Origin: Fomitopsis serialis | Taxonomy: Eukaryota; Basidiomycota; Agaricomycetes; Polyporales; Fomitopsidaceae | DNA: 64,000 nt | Direction of reading: 5' to 3' | Assembly: GCF_022376445.1 (NCBI RefSeq) | Contig: NW_025955064.1 | Location: 1 to 64,000, forward strand | Part shown: positions 38,967-50,973 of the stretch, piece after piece | Position numbering within the stretch: the stretch's first letter is position 1 | Layout: every line of letters begins with the position of its first letter | The notes under the pieces: model-generated | Told to the model about the DNA's origin: nothing | Database searches by the model: none | The model's input: the letters and a program-made list of their open reading frames with translations, nothing else | Program-made: the position numbers and the translations under genes

Positions 38967-40061
38967 AAGGACGCGAAGGGTGACACGGAGGCAGCGCTAG
39001 CAAATTCGCCCTAGCTAGATACGCTGCGAACTTGAGATTACAACGTTAACCCTCGTCAGTGGCAGCCGGGAATTCCGATTCCGTGAAGCAGTGGTCAGTC
39101 GATCGACGAAGGCCTTGCCTGTTAACGCTTCGCTGCAGACTGTCTACTACATAACACGGGTATCAGTACTTCAGTCTTGCCCGTTGACGACAATGAGTCA
39201 CTCACCTATGTTTACACCACTGGCCCGGGCGGTGCCACTTCGTGAGAAAGGACACCTTGGAACCCTAGTATACAGGTTGAAAGGACAAACTCGTTCAGAG
39301 TGATGACTCGTGTTGCAATAGAGGTGGGGGGAGATCAAAGAGAAGGATTAGGATGACAGAAAAAGTGGGTATATACGTGTACGAAAGGGGATCCGGACGG
39401 GCACTGCCAACAGCACCACCAGCGCCTCAGTCACGGTGACCGAGCTTGGGTATGATGCACACCAGGTATGTAACATTGTGTTAGATGATCATGGTCTAGT
39501 CAATTGTCCTCAGTTGCCAGCATGTCAACGTCACTGCAGTCAACATTGACCGATTGTTCTGGAGTAGTACTTAGTACACACCTCTACTATACAATGTCAA
39601 GACAATATCGCCTTGCAATTGACTGGCAGTGCAAGCATTAGAGCCGGTGTTTTTCTGTTTTGATGAAACCCCCAGTCCGAGTCAGGAATACTGCTGGACT
39701 ATTTAACTGAGAGGGTGCGCACTGGTCTTCAATGCAATGGCAGACGATCGTTTCGCCAGAGGGGAGTCGCTACATACGTTCACGTGACGTAACGCGTATA
39801 GCCTGTTCGAGTTTAGCGGGACTTCGTCTTGCACGACGTCGAGCCCTCTTCCCCCCGCCTCCTCCTCCTCCCTCTTATCCGCCCACATCGTCGCCACCGA
39901 CGCGCGCGCGGTCCCGCGAGCAAACCGTCCAAAACGATATATATCCAGTGAGAATCCGCCGGAGTCTATCGCGGAACTGGCGCTGATGAGAACGCCGTCC
40001 TCGCAGCGAACCCTCACGCTCTCTACTCACGACTTCATTCTAGCCTTGCGCTGCCTGCTGT
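38967..40061. promoter_or_regulatory. Divergent intergenic region between the EF-hand gene and the membrane-protein gene
   Basis: This 1.1 kb lies between two start codons facing away from each other and holds no frame I trust. A TATA-like run (GATATATATCC, about 39936-39946) lies about 115 bases before the ATG at 40062, behind a C/T-rich tract at 39849-39882. That arrangement is typical of fungal promoters. Nothing comparable could be chosen for the minus-strand gene. Confidence 0.4.
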
Positions 40062-43000
40062 ATGGCAGCACCAACGCAGTCTCTTCCGTCTTGGATGACC
40101 CTCTCCTCCTCGATCATCACCGAACCCGACGGAAGTGTCTTCACCTCGTACACGACCCTCGTGTTACCGCTCACCTACTACGGTCCAAGTGTGAGTTCGC
40201 CTTCGTTTTCAATGGTTCATCTTCTCGAATGTAGGCTTTCGAATTGTTCCTGAGATACTCGTCGCGTATCATGCGCACAGCATTCTTCAATGCAGTCAAC
40301 GAGTCCCAATGCAGTGCTCAACGCGGAGCGCGTAGAGCGGTGGTCGGTTGCAGCGTCGCTGCTCTCTGGATGCCGGGACCATACTCTCGTATCCATTTCC
40401 ATGGCAGTGCGTGTGCGACGCGTGCTTGTGACGACATAGAGAAGCACATTTCATTTCGGCAAAGCAGCTGGATCGCGAGATACGACAGGTCGACCATTGG
40501 CTTTCAGCCAGATGTTCTACACATCCCCTCGCTGAAGAACTGTTCCGTGCCTTGACTGCTCTGCCATACTATGACATCTGTTCACTGTCTTTCCAATTAC
40601 TCACGCGGCCCCGTAGATCCCCCTGGACTCAGCTTGGACGTACGGAGGGTTGACCCCACCTCCGTCTACCTCCGCAGCTCCTACCTCCGCGTCGCCGTCT
40701 TCTACTGTGTCGCCCTCGTCTGCTCCATCTAGTTCATCTATGTTGTCATCTTCCCCAACTCCTTCGTCGACCTCGACATCATCGGCGTCAAGCTCAATAC
40801 CGCCGAGCACCTCCATGACCAGCACGTCGTCGGCATCGGCGTCAGCGACATCCTCTGCCGCAGCGGCTGGTGCACATACTTCGAGATCAGCGACTATATT
40901 AGGCGCTGTGCTCGGCTCCCTTCTGGGCACACTGATTCTGGTGCTGTTGATACTCATCTGGCTACTCCTGCGGAGACACTACCGAGGCGTCAGGACCACG
41001 ACCGACCCACCGAGCAAGAGCGCGAGCTCGAGCTTCTGGAATCGGTCCACGACGGTCTTCTCGCGGCGCAAGTCGCGGCGGCAGACTCCGATTTGGACAG
41101 AGTGGCAGATGGTCAATCCCGAGGATTTCGAGGATAGGCTGCCTCAAAGCCCAACGAGCCCGCGCAGCCCCGAAGAAGGCACCCCGCGTGACAGCGGAGA
41201 CGAGACGGACCCCTTCTTGAACCGCACTGTCCGCGGTGCGAATGAGATGTCGCAGACGCAGTCGGGCACGGACACACTTGTTAGCGTGCCAGCGGCTGCG
41301 GCCCTCGCTGCAGGCACGGGCTCGACGCGCCGGCCAGGGACAACGACGCATGTGGGCGGACCCATCATGCCGCGCGAGGAGCTACTCGCGCGTATGAACG
41401 AAGAGGATGCTGCGATGCCGCAGGTGCGCCTAGTAAGCCCCTCGACTGACGAGCACACGTCGCCGCTTCTGCCACCTCCGCCGCTGGGCTCGGACCGCCG
41501 AAGCATGCGTGCGGCAAGGCCATCGTTCATTGAGACAAAGTCAATGCGCTCGCTCGCGTCTGCCGCGTTCTCCGGGTCGTCAGAGAAGTCAGGCAGCATT
41601 GACGCGCAGGAGCAGGAGCGTGCAGAGCTGCTCACGGCGCGGCGAGTCAAGGTCAGTAACTACAGTCAGCCCACGTCGGACGCAGGCAACAGTTCCATCA
41701 TGAGTGGCACCTCTGGCCTCGAGAGACTCGCGAACCTCCCGCGGATGAGCTGGTTTAGGCGGATGTCTTTCCTCCCCCCTCCCATGGGCTCGAGACCCAG
41801 CTCACGTGAAGGTGCGGAGGGGGATCGGTACACACGTACACCCCCACGCTCGCATTCAAGACAGGGATCTCGCTCAAGACCACTCTCGTGGGCGCCGCTG
41901 CCCACACATGAGCCGACTAGTCCGACGCCGGATTCCAGCGGGAGTCGGAGACCGAGGCCACCATCGTCGTTCCCCCAGGGCTTGGGTCTCCTCATCGGCG
42001 GGGAACGGCCTGTCTCTTCTGTCAGTGCCAAGAGCCGTGCAAGCGTCAGCACCGTGTACCATGATGCGAGAGAGACCCCAAGCAGCTCGTTGGTAGACGT
42101 CAGCGTGACCCCGGCTGGAACGTTTGGATCTAATCGTTCACAACCGGGCATTCCGCCTGTGCCTCCGCTCCCTCAGGCCCGCACGGCGCCCGTGTCGCCG
42201 CTCGCAGAGCTGACACCTGAGATCGCTACTCGTGGTGGCTATCTGGACATACCTGCCTATGAGCCACCTACCTATGAGGAGTCGCATCGTGACTCTCCGC
42301 ACAGCTCTGGAGACTCCGGTCCAGGCGACACCGTCGACGTGCTTGACATGCCTGTTCCCCGCCCTGCCTCGCCGTTCACTGCCGCCTCTGGAAGCAGCCG
42401 TACGCAACCTCCCCCGGGCCTGCCAAATCCTAGCGTGTGGCGCGACTCGCATGCGACGACGGATGGAACTTCTAGTACCTCTGGCATCAGGATTGACGTC
42501 CTGGAAGAGGCGCCGCCTCCGGCTCAAGATGGGTGGCGCACACTGTCAGGCAACGTCGGTGCTGCAGCACCCGGCGGGCGACGGACAACCTTTGGAGTGG
42601 TAAGTCCCATTGTTCATTCACGGCGCAATTCAGTCTTATGGTTTTTACAGCCTATGGTAATTCATCGGGATGCCCTGCAGTCCGAGCGTGGCTCTCTTGC
42701 GTCTGGACGGTCGCATCTCACTCCACATGTCCTGCATTCGTCTGGCTCTACGGCTGCATCACTACACACGCACCATAGTTCCTCGTCCAAGTCGCACTCG
42801 CAAGGGCCTAGTGGCAGTTCTGGATCTCGTTCCGTCTCGCACGCTGGCTCAGTCGGCGAACGGAGGCTCGAACAGGTCAGCGAGACTGCTTCCCCACCCT
42901 TGTCCGCCGTCTTTTCCAGAGAAGGCGCCTGGAGCCCGACTTTACCAGGCGTGCGCCCGATGTCGCCCATCCGCCAATCGCCTTCGTCTTCTGCAGAAGA

Positions 43001-43229
43001 AGCGCCCGTGCTCCCGGAGCCGCGTCCTGCAACGCCGACGACCGCTGCTGGGACGGTGACCTCCACGACGACTTCGAGGACTGAAGACAGTGGCACGCAT
43101 GCGAGTGTGACGACGAGCGGTACGGACCCAGTGAGTGGCGCTGTGTTGCACTTTCCTGCGCTGCCGTGGTACCGACCCAGCGAACAGGGCTTCGTCGACT
43201 CCAGACGTGACGATGACCTCCTGTGGTAG
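40062..43229 (+). CDS. Single-pass membrane protein with Ser/Thr-rich stalk and long cytoplasmic tail
   Basis: The model is 40062-40190, 40617-42599 and 42651-43229, giving 896 aa. The N-terminus (MAAPTQSLPSWMTLSSSI) with the conserved block TTLVLPLTYYGPS, then IPLDSAWTYGG directly after the splice, is the pattern of a basidiomycete membrane-protein family I recognise. Residues 55-133 are almost only Ser, Thr, Pro and Ala, a likely O-glycosylated stalk. One transmembrane helix lies at about 136-161 and is followed by arginines, so the remaining 730 residues should be cytoplasmic. That tail is disordered and rich in Ser/Pro motifs. No classical signal peptide is obvious, so the orientation rests on the family pattern. 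The first intron is 426 bases, eight times the local norm, and may hide an extra exon. The second intron is 51 bases and could be read through in frame. Confidence 0.75.
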
Positions 43230-43877
43230 TGCGAGAGTACTCCCCCGGGTTTGATGATCGACCCCTTCCATTCTCCTATTCCGCATACCCCTTGCGTGCC
43301 CGTCGAGACAGCTCGATGGCGTACCTCCTTCACATCCTTGAACGGCCTTTACACGCGTTACCCGCTCTACCCCTTGCTCCCTACCCCTACCCCCGACCTC
43401 GTTCTGCGACACCTCATTCGAACTTCATCATGACTCCCGATACCTGTTAGATGTTTTGCATTGCTCTGCGTCACCTTTCATATCTTTGCTCCGATCTGGT
43501 TGTATCTATCCGTCACCTACTTATCTGATGCTCACGACCCCCTTTATGATTATGACCTACATACTAACGACCAACAATGTATAGCGCGTCTTCTTGTCTC
43601 TGTATATGGTCTCCGAACGAGTTTGTTTGCCACGTGTCGGTCAACTGTGAAGCAAGGTAAGTACTGCGTCTGCGTCTTACAGTCTGGTATTCAGATGAAC
43701 CACATCGTACATTACTTACTCATGCTGTCCTGGGCTGCCGTTCCCGACGGCACTGCCCCACGACTCGTGTGTATACGGACGACGATGCAACTCAAGAACT
43801 GCACTATGGTACACGTACTAACGATACAATCCGGTCCCAGTTCCAACTTTGTCTTATCTCACAGGAACCCCCACTGT
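43230..43877. other. Convergent intergenic region
   Basis: These 648 bases lie between the stops of the membrane-protein gene and the Rieske/AIF gene. A 158-codon frame (43461-43937) crosses the region but has an odd composition and overlaps the oxidoreductase's last exon on the other strand, so I treat it as chance. Confidence 0.6.
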
Positions 43878-46394
43878 TCATCCTACGACCTTCTTGGCGT
43901 TGACCGTCTGTATGTCGACAGAAAGGATATCCTGTAGGAAGGTGCGTCATTCAGTCTCGCGTCACCTCCCAAGGGAACTGACATACCTTGCCAGCGCGCA
44001 GCTCCGAGGGAGAAGGCATCAAGCCCAGGCGGAGCAGTTCCGACGCCTTGCTGACGACAGGGTCCTTCTGCATACTGTTCATGTCGGGTCGTTGAACGCT
44101 CTCATTCTGCTTCGCGAGTTGAATGCTGCTTACCTCGCCACAGCGACAACCTTGTCGTCCTTCACGTAGTACGCGATGAACTGCCGGACATGATCAGTAC
44201 GATGAAGTACGAGCTTGCATGTTGGCAGCTACCTTTAACTCGTCGGGGTTGCCGACGATGATCACGTCCTCGAACCCAGCACCTACGCCGCAGTAGCGGA
44301 GCTGCTGGCCCTCTGGACCGGGTATAACAATCTAGTCAATCACTGCTCCTCCGCCTCAAACAAGAACACACGCACGGGCACTCCAGAAAACAGGGACCTT
44401 GACGAATGGCTGTCCCTTGCCCTCTGCGATTGTCTTGCCCGTCGCACGTCCCTGGTTACCCGCGACCTACGCCCCAGACTATATCAGCCACCAGGCGGAT
44501 CTTCCGCGATACCAACACCCTTCCTCACATTCCAGTGCTCGATCCTACGAAGTTCCCCTGTCCCAGGTTGGGGGTACATCGCGATATCCCCGATGGCATA
44601 CACGCCCTGCAGGCCCTTCACCCTCAGGTACTCGTCCACTAGTACCGCACCGGTCTTGTCGAGCGCGCTCTCGAAGCCCTTGCTCTGCCCGCTCTTGAGG
44701 TACTCGGTCGCGGGCCCGACGCCGACGCCCATGATGATCGCGTCCGCGGGGAGCGTGTGCTCGCCCGCGCTGCTCTTCACGACGACTGCGGCAGCCTTGG
44801 AGCCGTCGTTCGGCGAGGGCACGATCTTCGAGACCTGGGCGTTCATGTGGAAGTGCACGCCTTTGGACTCGTGGAACTGGGGGTGCAGAGGTTACTTCAT
44901 GTTGAGAGTATGCATGTGAGTGAGATGGTGGGTACCTTCATGAGCCCCCGACCGACTTCCTTGCCGAGGACGGACTCGAAGGGGACGGAGTCTTGTCCGA
45001 CGACGTCAATGGATGCGAGCTTTCTACTGGATACAGCGACGACGAGCTCCATGCTGATGAACGAGGAGCCAATCACGACCAACCGCTTGCCCTCCTTGCA
45101 CGCTACGGCCGACACTCAGCTGATCTTCCCGCATTACTACAACACCGGAAACACCCACCTGCGTCGATCTTCTGCGCATCCTCGACGCCGCGCATCGTAT
45201 ACACGTTGCTTAGACTCGCGCCGTCGATCGGGAGGCGGCGGGGAAGCCCACCGGTGGCGAGGACGAGCGTCTCGTACGGGACGGTGGTGCCGTCGGTAAG
45301 GCGCACGCTTTTCGCGGGCGCGTCGACGGACTCGACCTGTACGCCTGTGCGCAGATCTACGCCGTACTTCGTCTTGAGGTCTGCCGCCGAGCGCCATTCG
45401 ATCTTGGCCGGATCGGTTATGAGCGCCTTGCTCAGCTTCGTCCTGCCAGGGGTGTAAGGTGTGGTATGTTATTCAGTGGATATATGCGCACCTGTCGATA
45501 GGGCTGTAATGTTCCTTGGAGAGGACGGTGATCGGGCCGTTGAAGCCATGCTGCAGACATCCAAGTCAGTCAGATTTTTCTGTTAGGAATCAACATATCC
45601 GAGTAGCAGCAGGCTCATCACGACCTAGTGCATATATACGCTCGATATGCAAACGGGACGGCCAGAGCTTGCGCCGGGCCAGGCCGTGACGCCTGCGCGA
45701 AGCGTCACTCACCTCCCGCAAACTCTCGATGCAATGGAAGGTACCACTTCCTCCCCCGACAATGACAACGCCCTTCCCGCTGCCTACCCCGGTGGCAAGC
45801 AGCTTGGACTGGCGGGACATGTTGTTCTTGAGCGTGTCGGAGGGATTCGCGGTCACGTGGATCTTCCCATCGGCGATATGAGCTTTGAAAGAGTGGATCG
45901 CCATGGGCGCGGGCGCATCCTCTACATGCACGCCGAGTGTTTACTGGCATGATTCAAAAGAGAATATGCAGACTGTGACGTACCGATATCGCCAGTGGAG
46001 ACATTGAAACATGCTGTTTAGTTCAGTTAGCATTTATTCATCCACTCAGCGCATACCCCAATCAAATGGACGAACCTCCGTGCCAAGGACTGTGTTATAG
46101 TACAAATTAATGGTTGATCGTTGAATTATGGGGCTCATCACGCACCAGACGACTCGGCCGTCAGCGGTGAGCACACCCTTCGCAAGCGGTGCGCCATAGT
46201 GAGTGCAGAATGCACTAGTCGCATGAATCTGATCGCCCAAACGTGAGAGGAGGACTTTTCCTTCGCCCTCAAAGTCGACTTGTTTCCTGGAGATGCAAAT
46301 GAGCATGTAGGAGTATATGCGTCGGTTCTGTTACGCACAACTCTCCATCCTTCAGTTCAGACTCGTTGAGCACCGCGATGGTCTTTGCAGACAT
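43878..46394 (-). CDS. AIF-type FAD oxidoreductase with N-terminal Rieske domain (AIFM3-like)
   Basis: Fourteen exons join in frame to 555 aa: 46394-46339, 46286-46146, 46089-46076, 46013-45984, 45921-45713, 45550-45492, 45442-45159, 45102-44936, 44876-44529, 44466-44376, 44312-44233, 44180-44134, 44074-43987 and 43931-43878. The Rieske domain has both [2Fe-2S] ligand pairs (C46-H48 and C66-H69). The FAD-binding glycine motif VVIVGGGSG is at about 132-140, and the NAD(P)-binding segment VVIGSSFISME at about 270. The end has the family block PVFWSAQGQQLRY. Members transfer electrons from NAD(P)H through FAD, and animal relatives link to mitochondria and cell death; the role of the fungal ones is uncertain. 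No presequence was seen. The start at 46394 gives the normal short N-terminus. Exon 3 is only 14 bases, and it encodes the second Rieske ligand pair. It is divergent from SDH3. Confidence 0.9.
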
Positions 46395-46920
46395 CTTGCG
46401 CGATTGGGCTGTTGGAACAAGCGGTTTGAATAGATATGTTCTAGAGGATAGTGCGAGAATACAAGGGCGTGGACGAAAAGGACGAAGGAGGGAGTACATA
46501 CGCTCGCGCCGACGCTGCAGAGGGTCGATATAAGTACACACCCAATTTAGGCGATGACGTCGCTGCCATCACCATTGGTGTGCTCTCAGCTCTGGCCAAT
46601 CACACACGCTCTATTTTGTCATCGGTGAAGCAAGCAAACGGGGTGACCACTAACACGTTCTGACACGCTCCAGTGGCGAAGTACGATTAATATACTGACC
46701 AGTGAGCGACACGCTACGTAGTTCGAGGATTTGTGCTTGCTGGTTGAATTGTGGGTTGAAGTAAAGTAGAGATCACCGGCGTTTACTCAAGTACGCGACA
46801 GCTGTGTGACCGGGGACGCGTTCGGCACGTGAATTTCGTCACATCACGGTCCCTACGGCCGACGACTCCGCCGCGGTGACCGTGCTTGCCTACAAAGTCC
46901 ACTATCCTCTCACTACCACC
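46395..46920. promoter_or_regulatory. Bidirectional promoter region with CCAAT boxes
   Basis: The start codons of the Rieske/AIF gene (-) and SDH3 (+) are 526 bases apart. CCAAT occurs on the plus strand at 46596-46600 and on the minus strand at 46574-46578. In fungi the HAP (CBC) complex binds CCAAT and drives respiratory genes. Sharing by these two genes is my inference. Confidence 0.45.
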
Positions 46921-47669
46921 ATGTCGTCTGCCAGAGTGTTAGGTCTGGGTTCCGCGCTTAGGCAGGCTGCTCTCAAGCCGAGGGGTGAGTGCTGTCGCAA
47001 CACTTCCGCGTCGAGCTCACGGTTTGAGCGCACGTAGCCAATGCCTTCCGGGTGGTGGTTCCCAAGCGGCAAGTCGATCCTTCGACCTCAACTTGAGCAT
47101 CTGCAGCTGACATGTCATATTGAATCAGTGGCGTCCAGACACAGTCTCTTCCCCCCTCGGCCATGAATGAAATCCTCAACACGCAACGCCTGAAGCGTCC
47201 CTCTAGCCCCCACTTCACCATCTACCAGCCTCAACTGACTTGGCTCGGCTCGATTGCCAACCGTATGACTGGTTCTGCTCTGAGCGTCCGTATGTATTCG
47301 CGTGACCAGTATATCTTAGACTTCAAAGCTAATACCCGCGTAGTTCTGTACGGATATGCCCTTGCATACCTTGTCGCACCCGGGACGTTCGACTCCGTGC
47401 ACGTCATCGAGTTCGTCGCTGGCCTTCCCGACGCCGTCAAATACACCGGGAAGGCTATCTTGGCCGCGCCCTTCGCGTTCCACTCGTGGAACGGTCTGCG
47501 GCACTTGGCTTGGGACACGGGCAAATGTACGTCATACTACCCTCTCCAGGATGTACACTTCACTGATGATTGAACTTCTTCAGTCCTCAGCCTCAAGGGG
47601 GCGTACCAGACTGGTTATGCCGTGCTCGGGGCTACCGCTGTCACGACTGTCGCGCTCGTCCTCCTGTGA
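46921..47669 (+). CDS. SDH3: Succinate dehydrogenase cytochrome b subunit (complex II membrane anchor)
   Basis: The exons are 46921-46984, about 47038-47072, 47139-47289, 47344-47526 and 47584-47669, giving about 172 aa. The protein anchors succinate dehydrogenase in the inner mitochondrial membrane and takes part in haem b and ubiquinone binding. Both family signatures are present: RPSSPHFTIYQPQLTWLGSI with the following NRMTG, and HSWNGLRHLAWDTGK with the predicted haem-ligand histidine. Three hydrophobic helices are expected (around LLYGYALAYLVA, LAAPFAFH and the C-terminal YAVLGATAVTTVALVLL). The first two short exons encode an Arg-rich, acid-free N-terminus typical of a mitochondrial presequence. 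The exact end of exon 2 and start of exon 3 are uncertain. I chose the acceptor at 47138 because it keeps the frame. Confidence 0.9.
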
Positions 47670-47909
47670 TGTAGCTATATTTGTAGACAATGCACAAGAG
47701 GCTGTGATCCTAGGATTCGCATTCACAGGCTGTACTCGGACCTTGACGGCTCGGTGGCAAACCGCATAAGAAGCCAATCCCCATTGTACTGAGGTTCACA
47801 GCTTTGACGTTTAGCGCGCTGATAATCACTCTTATATGCGAACGCTAGCTTTGTCGCTCTTTCCCCGCCGGCGACTTCGTCCTCCCATTTGCTACCAGGT
47901 CACGTAGGT

Positions 47910-50900
47910 ATGGGTAACAGCTACTCCATTGTGCAGCAGCTCTCGCGCGAGGAGCAGGAAGAGCGTGACTACGCGCGCCTTGTAGAGGCAGTAGAGGCAG
48001 CCCAGAACGCTCAGCTGCAGTTCGGGCAGTCCCCAGATGTCCCGGCACCGTATGGCCTACAAGGTTCTCATCCGCAGACTTCTACTCCAGGAAGTTGGCC
48101 TGCGCCTACGCCGTACCAGCCTCGGCAGAATGTACGTTATTCCACTGGATTCGTCCCGCCAAGCTCGACACTTGGGCTCTTAGATCGTACGTTCGATGTG
48201 AATTTCATACCGATATTCAGTCCTCTCATGCAAGCGATTATTGTCTCAGAGACCAGGATCCCTGTTGCCACTTCGCAGCGGCCTCCTGCGCAGGAGAGGA
48301 AGAGCGATGGATCGCACACTATGGTAGAGTCGCCCGCCGATGGGCGTGCCTATGCACATCCCGATGAAATTGAACGTACGTATTGTGGCATCCGAGCGGC
48401 CATCGTTCCCTGGTTAGGATCACGATAACATACGTCCCCTAGCGGTTTGTGAAGAAGCGTGCGCCATGCCTGCAAGGCAAGTTTCACTCCCTGAGCTCAG
48501 GATATCTCGGATACTCAGCGCTGTTCTTCTTAGTTACACACCGTCATCCAGCAACGTGTCAAGAGGACGGTCGCTGACTCGCCACCGGTCTTCCAGTAGG
48601 CCTCCGTCTCGCTCGCCTGATCGGCCGGTCATGCTGTGCATTGCGCCGGACCCTCCAAAGTACCCGGAGGATTCTCCCGCGTGCGTGAAAAGGACCCTCC
48701 GAAGTACCCGGAGGATTCTCCCGCGCAAAGTACCCGGAGGATGCATTGCGAGCCCTCAGTATCGGCGTGCCTCGTCACCGGATTCCCCGGCTAGCCGCCA
48801 TGAGAGCATGCGCCGAAGTCCTAGCATAGCTCGTGGCTGCGATCACTGCACTCCTTCTCTCTTCGCCCGTCGTGATACGGCGCCAGAATGTCCTCCGGAA
48901 GCCATACCTACATCACGTCCCCCTTCAGCTTCAGTGGTCAGCTACAGGAGCCGTTCTTCCCGAGTCACGTCGTTAGGACCTCGTGCTCGTCGTTCGAGTC
49001 GCTCCCCTCCCCAGGCTGTTATCATGTCTGTCGTGCTTCGAGCAGGGACGCCTCCCCGATGTAGGGATCCGTCACCGCTTTCTCGCGAGAGCCGCAGACA
49101 TGCAAGTCGATCTCCATCGCCGAGCACCCCATGTTTGTCCCCACAAAGCCCGCTGCCCAGCGAGGCACCCTCGTCCCCCCCGCTCGTAGCGACGCGGCTA
49201 CCCTCATTGTCTCCGCCACCAACGTCCCGGGAACGATCAATGCGCACGGAGGATTCTGTGCGTCGTCGCCCTTCGGAGACTGCGATTTCGGTGGAAAGGC
49301 CTCCGAGTCGGAGATCACGGTCGAGCAGTCCGCACATTGATTTTAACAGGCAGATGAGGACCGGCGTCCGTCGATGTGCCAGTGGGTCGCTATGAACGGC
49401 CTATCCCCGACATGCCGTCGAGGAGATCATCGCCTGGGAGCATCCATTCACTGCGCAGAAGCAGCCCAGTGGTCATATTGCCACCTCCGGCGAGCGATGA
49501 CAGAGATCATTCCATCGAACACAGAGAGTCGCCTCGTCTTGCCCCAGCCGCGGGACCCTCAGGCGATGTTGCTCCGCTCACGCATAGGCGCTCGCAGAGT
49601 CTGTCAACACGACTGGTACACCCAAATAGACACGGAGTCTTGCAGAATTTCTTCCAGGGCTTGTTGTCCAGAAACCATACTGATGCAGATGTACCGTTGT
49701 CCAGTGCCTCCGGCCCGGTTTCAGCGTCCTCAGGGTGGGCCGACCTCCGACCACCCACGAGAGCCGGCGCTAGGGGCTCTGGTCGTGCGTGTCTGGTGAT
49801 GGAGGGACCGCGGCCTGACATTCCCCCACCCCCGCAAGCATTATGCGTCCAAGTCGTCGCACCTGGGTCTGTTCCCGTAGGCAGACCGCAGGCTCTGCGC
49901 ATCGTTGACCCGCCCCTGCTACAGCCTGCATTTGTAGAACCCGCACATGCACCGCAGGTCGTTGGGGCCTCGCAATACGCGCACGTACACCGGGTCCCTA
50001 CTTTACGCCCTTCTAGCCCAAAGGGTAGCGTGAAGAGCCTAATCTCTGGTGCACATTCTACGAATCTTGCCGCAACCTTCACGGGCAGGCAGGGCTCTGG
50101 CTTGTACGAGAAAGTTCGCAGCCCATCACCTCCGGGGGCTTGCATACCACCCAATGTGCCGTTCCAGCCGTATGTAAATCTCGTGCACGCGGTTGGTCTC
50201 CCACATCAGCTGAAGAGCAAGGCGGAAGATGGGTGGCGCCCGGCATGGAGGGTGTTCCCGTTGAAGGTCTTCCGGGGCTCGGACTACAAGATCATGAAGA
50301 TAGAGGCCGCGTGGGACGACGAGGCGCTGTTGAGCGAATTGCGGAGAACGTATGACGATCTGCGGACGGTGTGGAGGAAGTGGTTCTCGTTGAGGAACGT
50401 CGCGTGAGTTACCATGTTGACGTTTTTATATAAGCTTACAAGGATGTCTGCTGACGACGATGGCTTGCAATAGCTCGATGACGATGGTACATGTGAGTCA
50501 AAACGTTTTCATCTTGCTCGATAGAACGCTTAGCGGGTCTCCATACACAGGCAGACCACTCAATTATATACCCGCAACGCGTCGGGCCAGCGAAGGTCAG
50601 CCCGTCAAAAAACATGCGCCTGCGCTGGTTCCTGCACCACCCGTCCTACATGAGAGGGCGGCACGAGTTCATGCAGGTCCTGACAGCTCGCACCGATCTC
50701 GGGATCGAGTTCGTGGAGCGGTGGCAGCTCTCTCGGATAGCCATCGCTGTTCTGCTCCCTGTGCTGGCCTCGGTGGTGATCGGGGTCGTGTACAGTATCG
50801 CAGCAAGTGACCCTTCGACCGCGTTCACGATTGCAGGTACGTCTTGACGTGTTGATGAGTTATCGGTGCGGGTCAAGTCTGACTTGGGTGTTGAAACGTT

Positions 50901-50973
50901 GACAGGTTACTTGACGTCCGCGTACTCTGTTTGTCTCGTTCTTGTTGGGTTGCTCAACTTCGTGGAGTCCTGA
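47910..50973 (+). CDS. Predicted N-myristoylated disordered protein with two C-terminal membrane segments
   Basis: The proposed exons are 47910-48375, 48443-49303, 49356-50403, 50474-50492, 50551-50836 and 50906-50973, giving about 915 aa. The start MGNSYS fits an N-myristoylation signal. About 700 residues are rich in Ser, Arg and Pro, with SR/RS and SP motifs, and look disordered. The last 180 residues are conserved-looking (WRPAWRVFPLKVFRGSDY, then HHPSYMRGRHEFMQVL and GIEFVERWQLSR). They end in two hydrophobic segments (AIAVLLPVLASVVIGVVYSI and a final AYSVCLVLVGLLNF). I know this tail as a family of uncharacterised agaricomycete proteins. The intron at 49304-49355 has a poor donor (GTCGGA) and is inferred mainly from the frame change. 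Exon 4 is only 19 bases. A short repeated block lies at 48649-48741. Confidence 0.65.
48649..48741 (+). repeat. Short direct repeats inside the disordered protein gene
   Basis: The block GGACCCTCCAAAGTACCCGG and its continuation GAGGATTCTCCCGCG occurs at about 48649-48681, again at 48693-48725 with one change, and partly (AAGTACCCGGAGGAT) at 48727-48741. Unit lengths are not multiples of three, so successive copies are read in different frames (PKYPEDSP, then RSTRRILPR, then KVPGG). Confidence 0.8.

Noticed and set aside
40962..41351. Minus-strand frames opposite the membrane-protein gene (also 41144-41650, 41666-42151 and 42662-43333)
   Set aside because: They are shadows of the Ser/Pro-rich coding strand, a normal effect of low-complexity GC-rich codons.
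43461..43937. Plus-strand frame of 158 codons after the membrane-protein gene
   Set aside because: Its composition is unusual (many Cys, Tyr, His), it has no motif, and its end overlaps the last exon of the oxidoreductase on the other strand.
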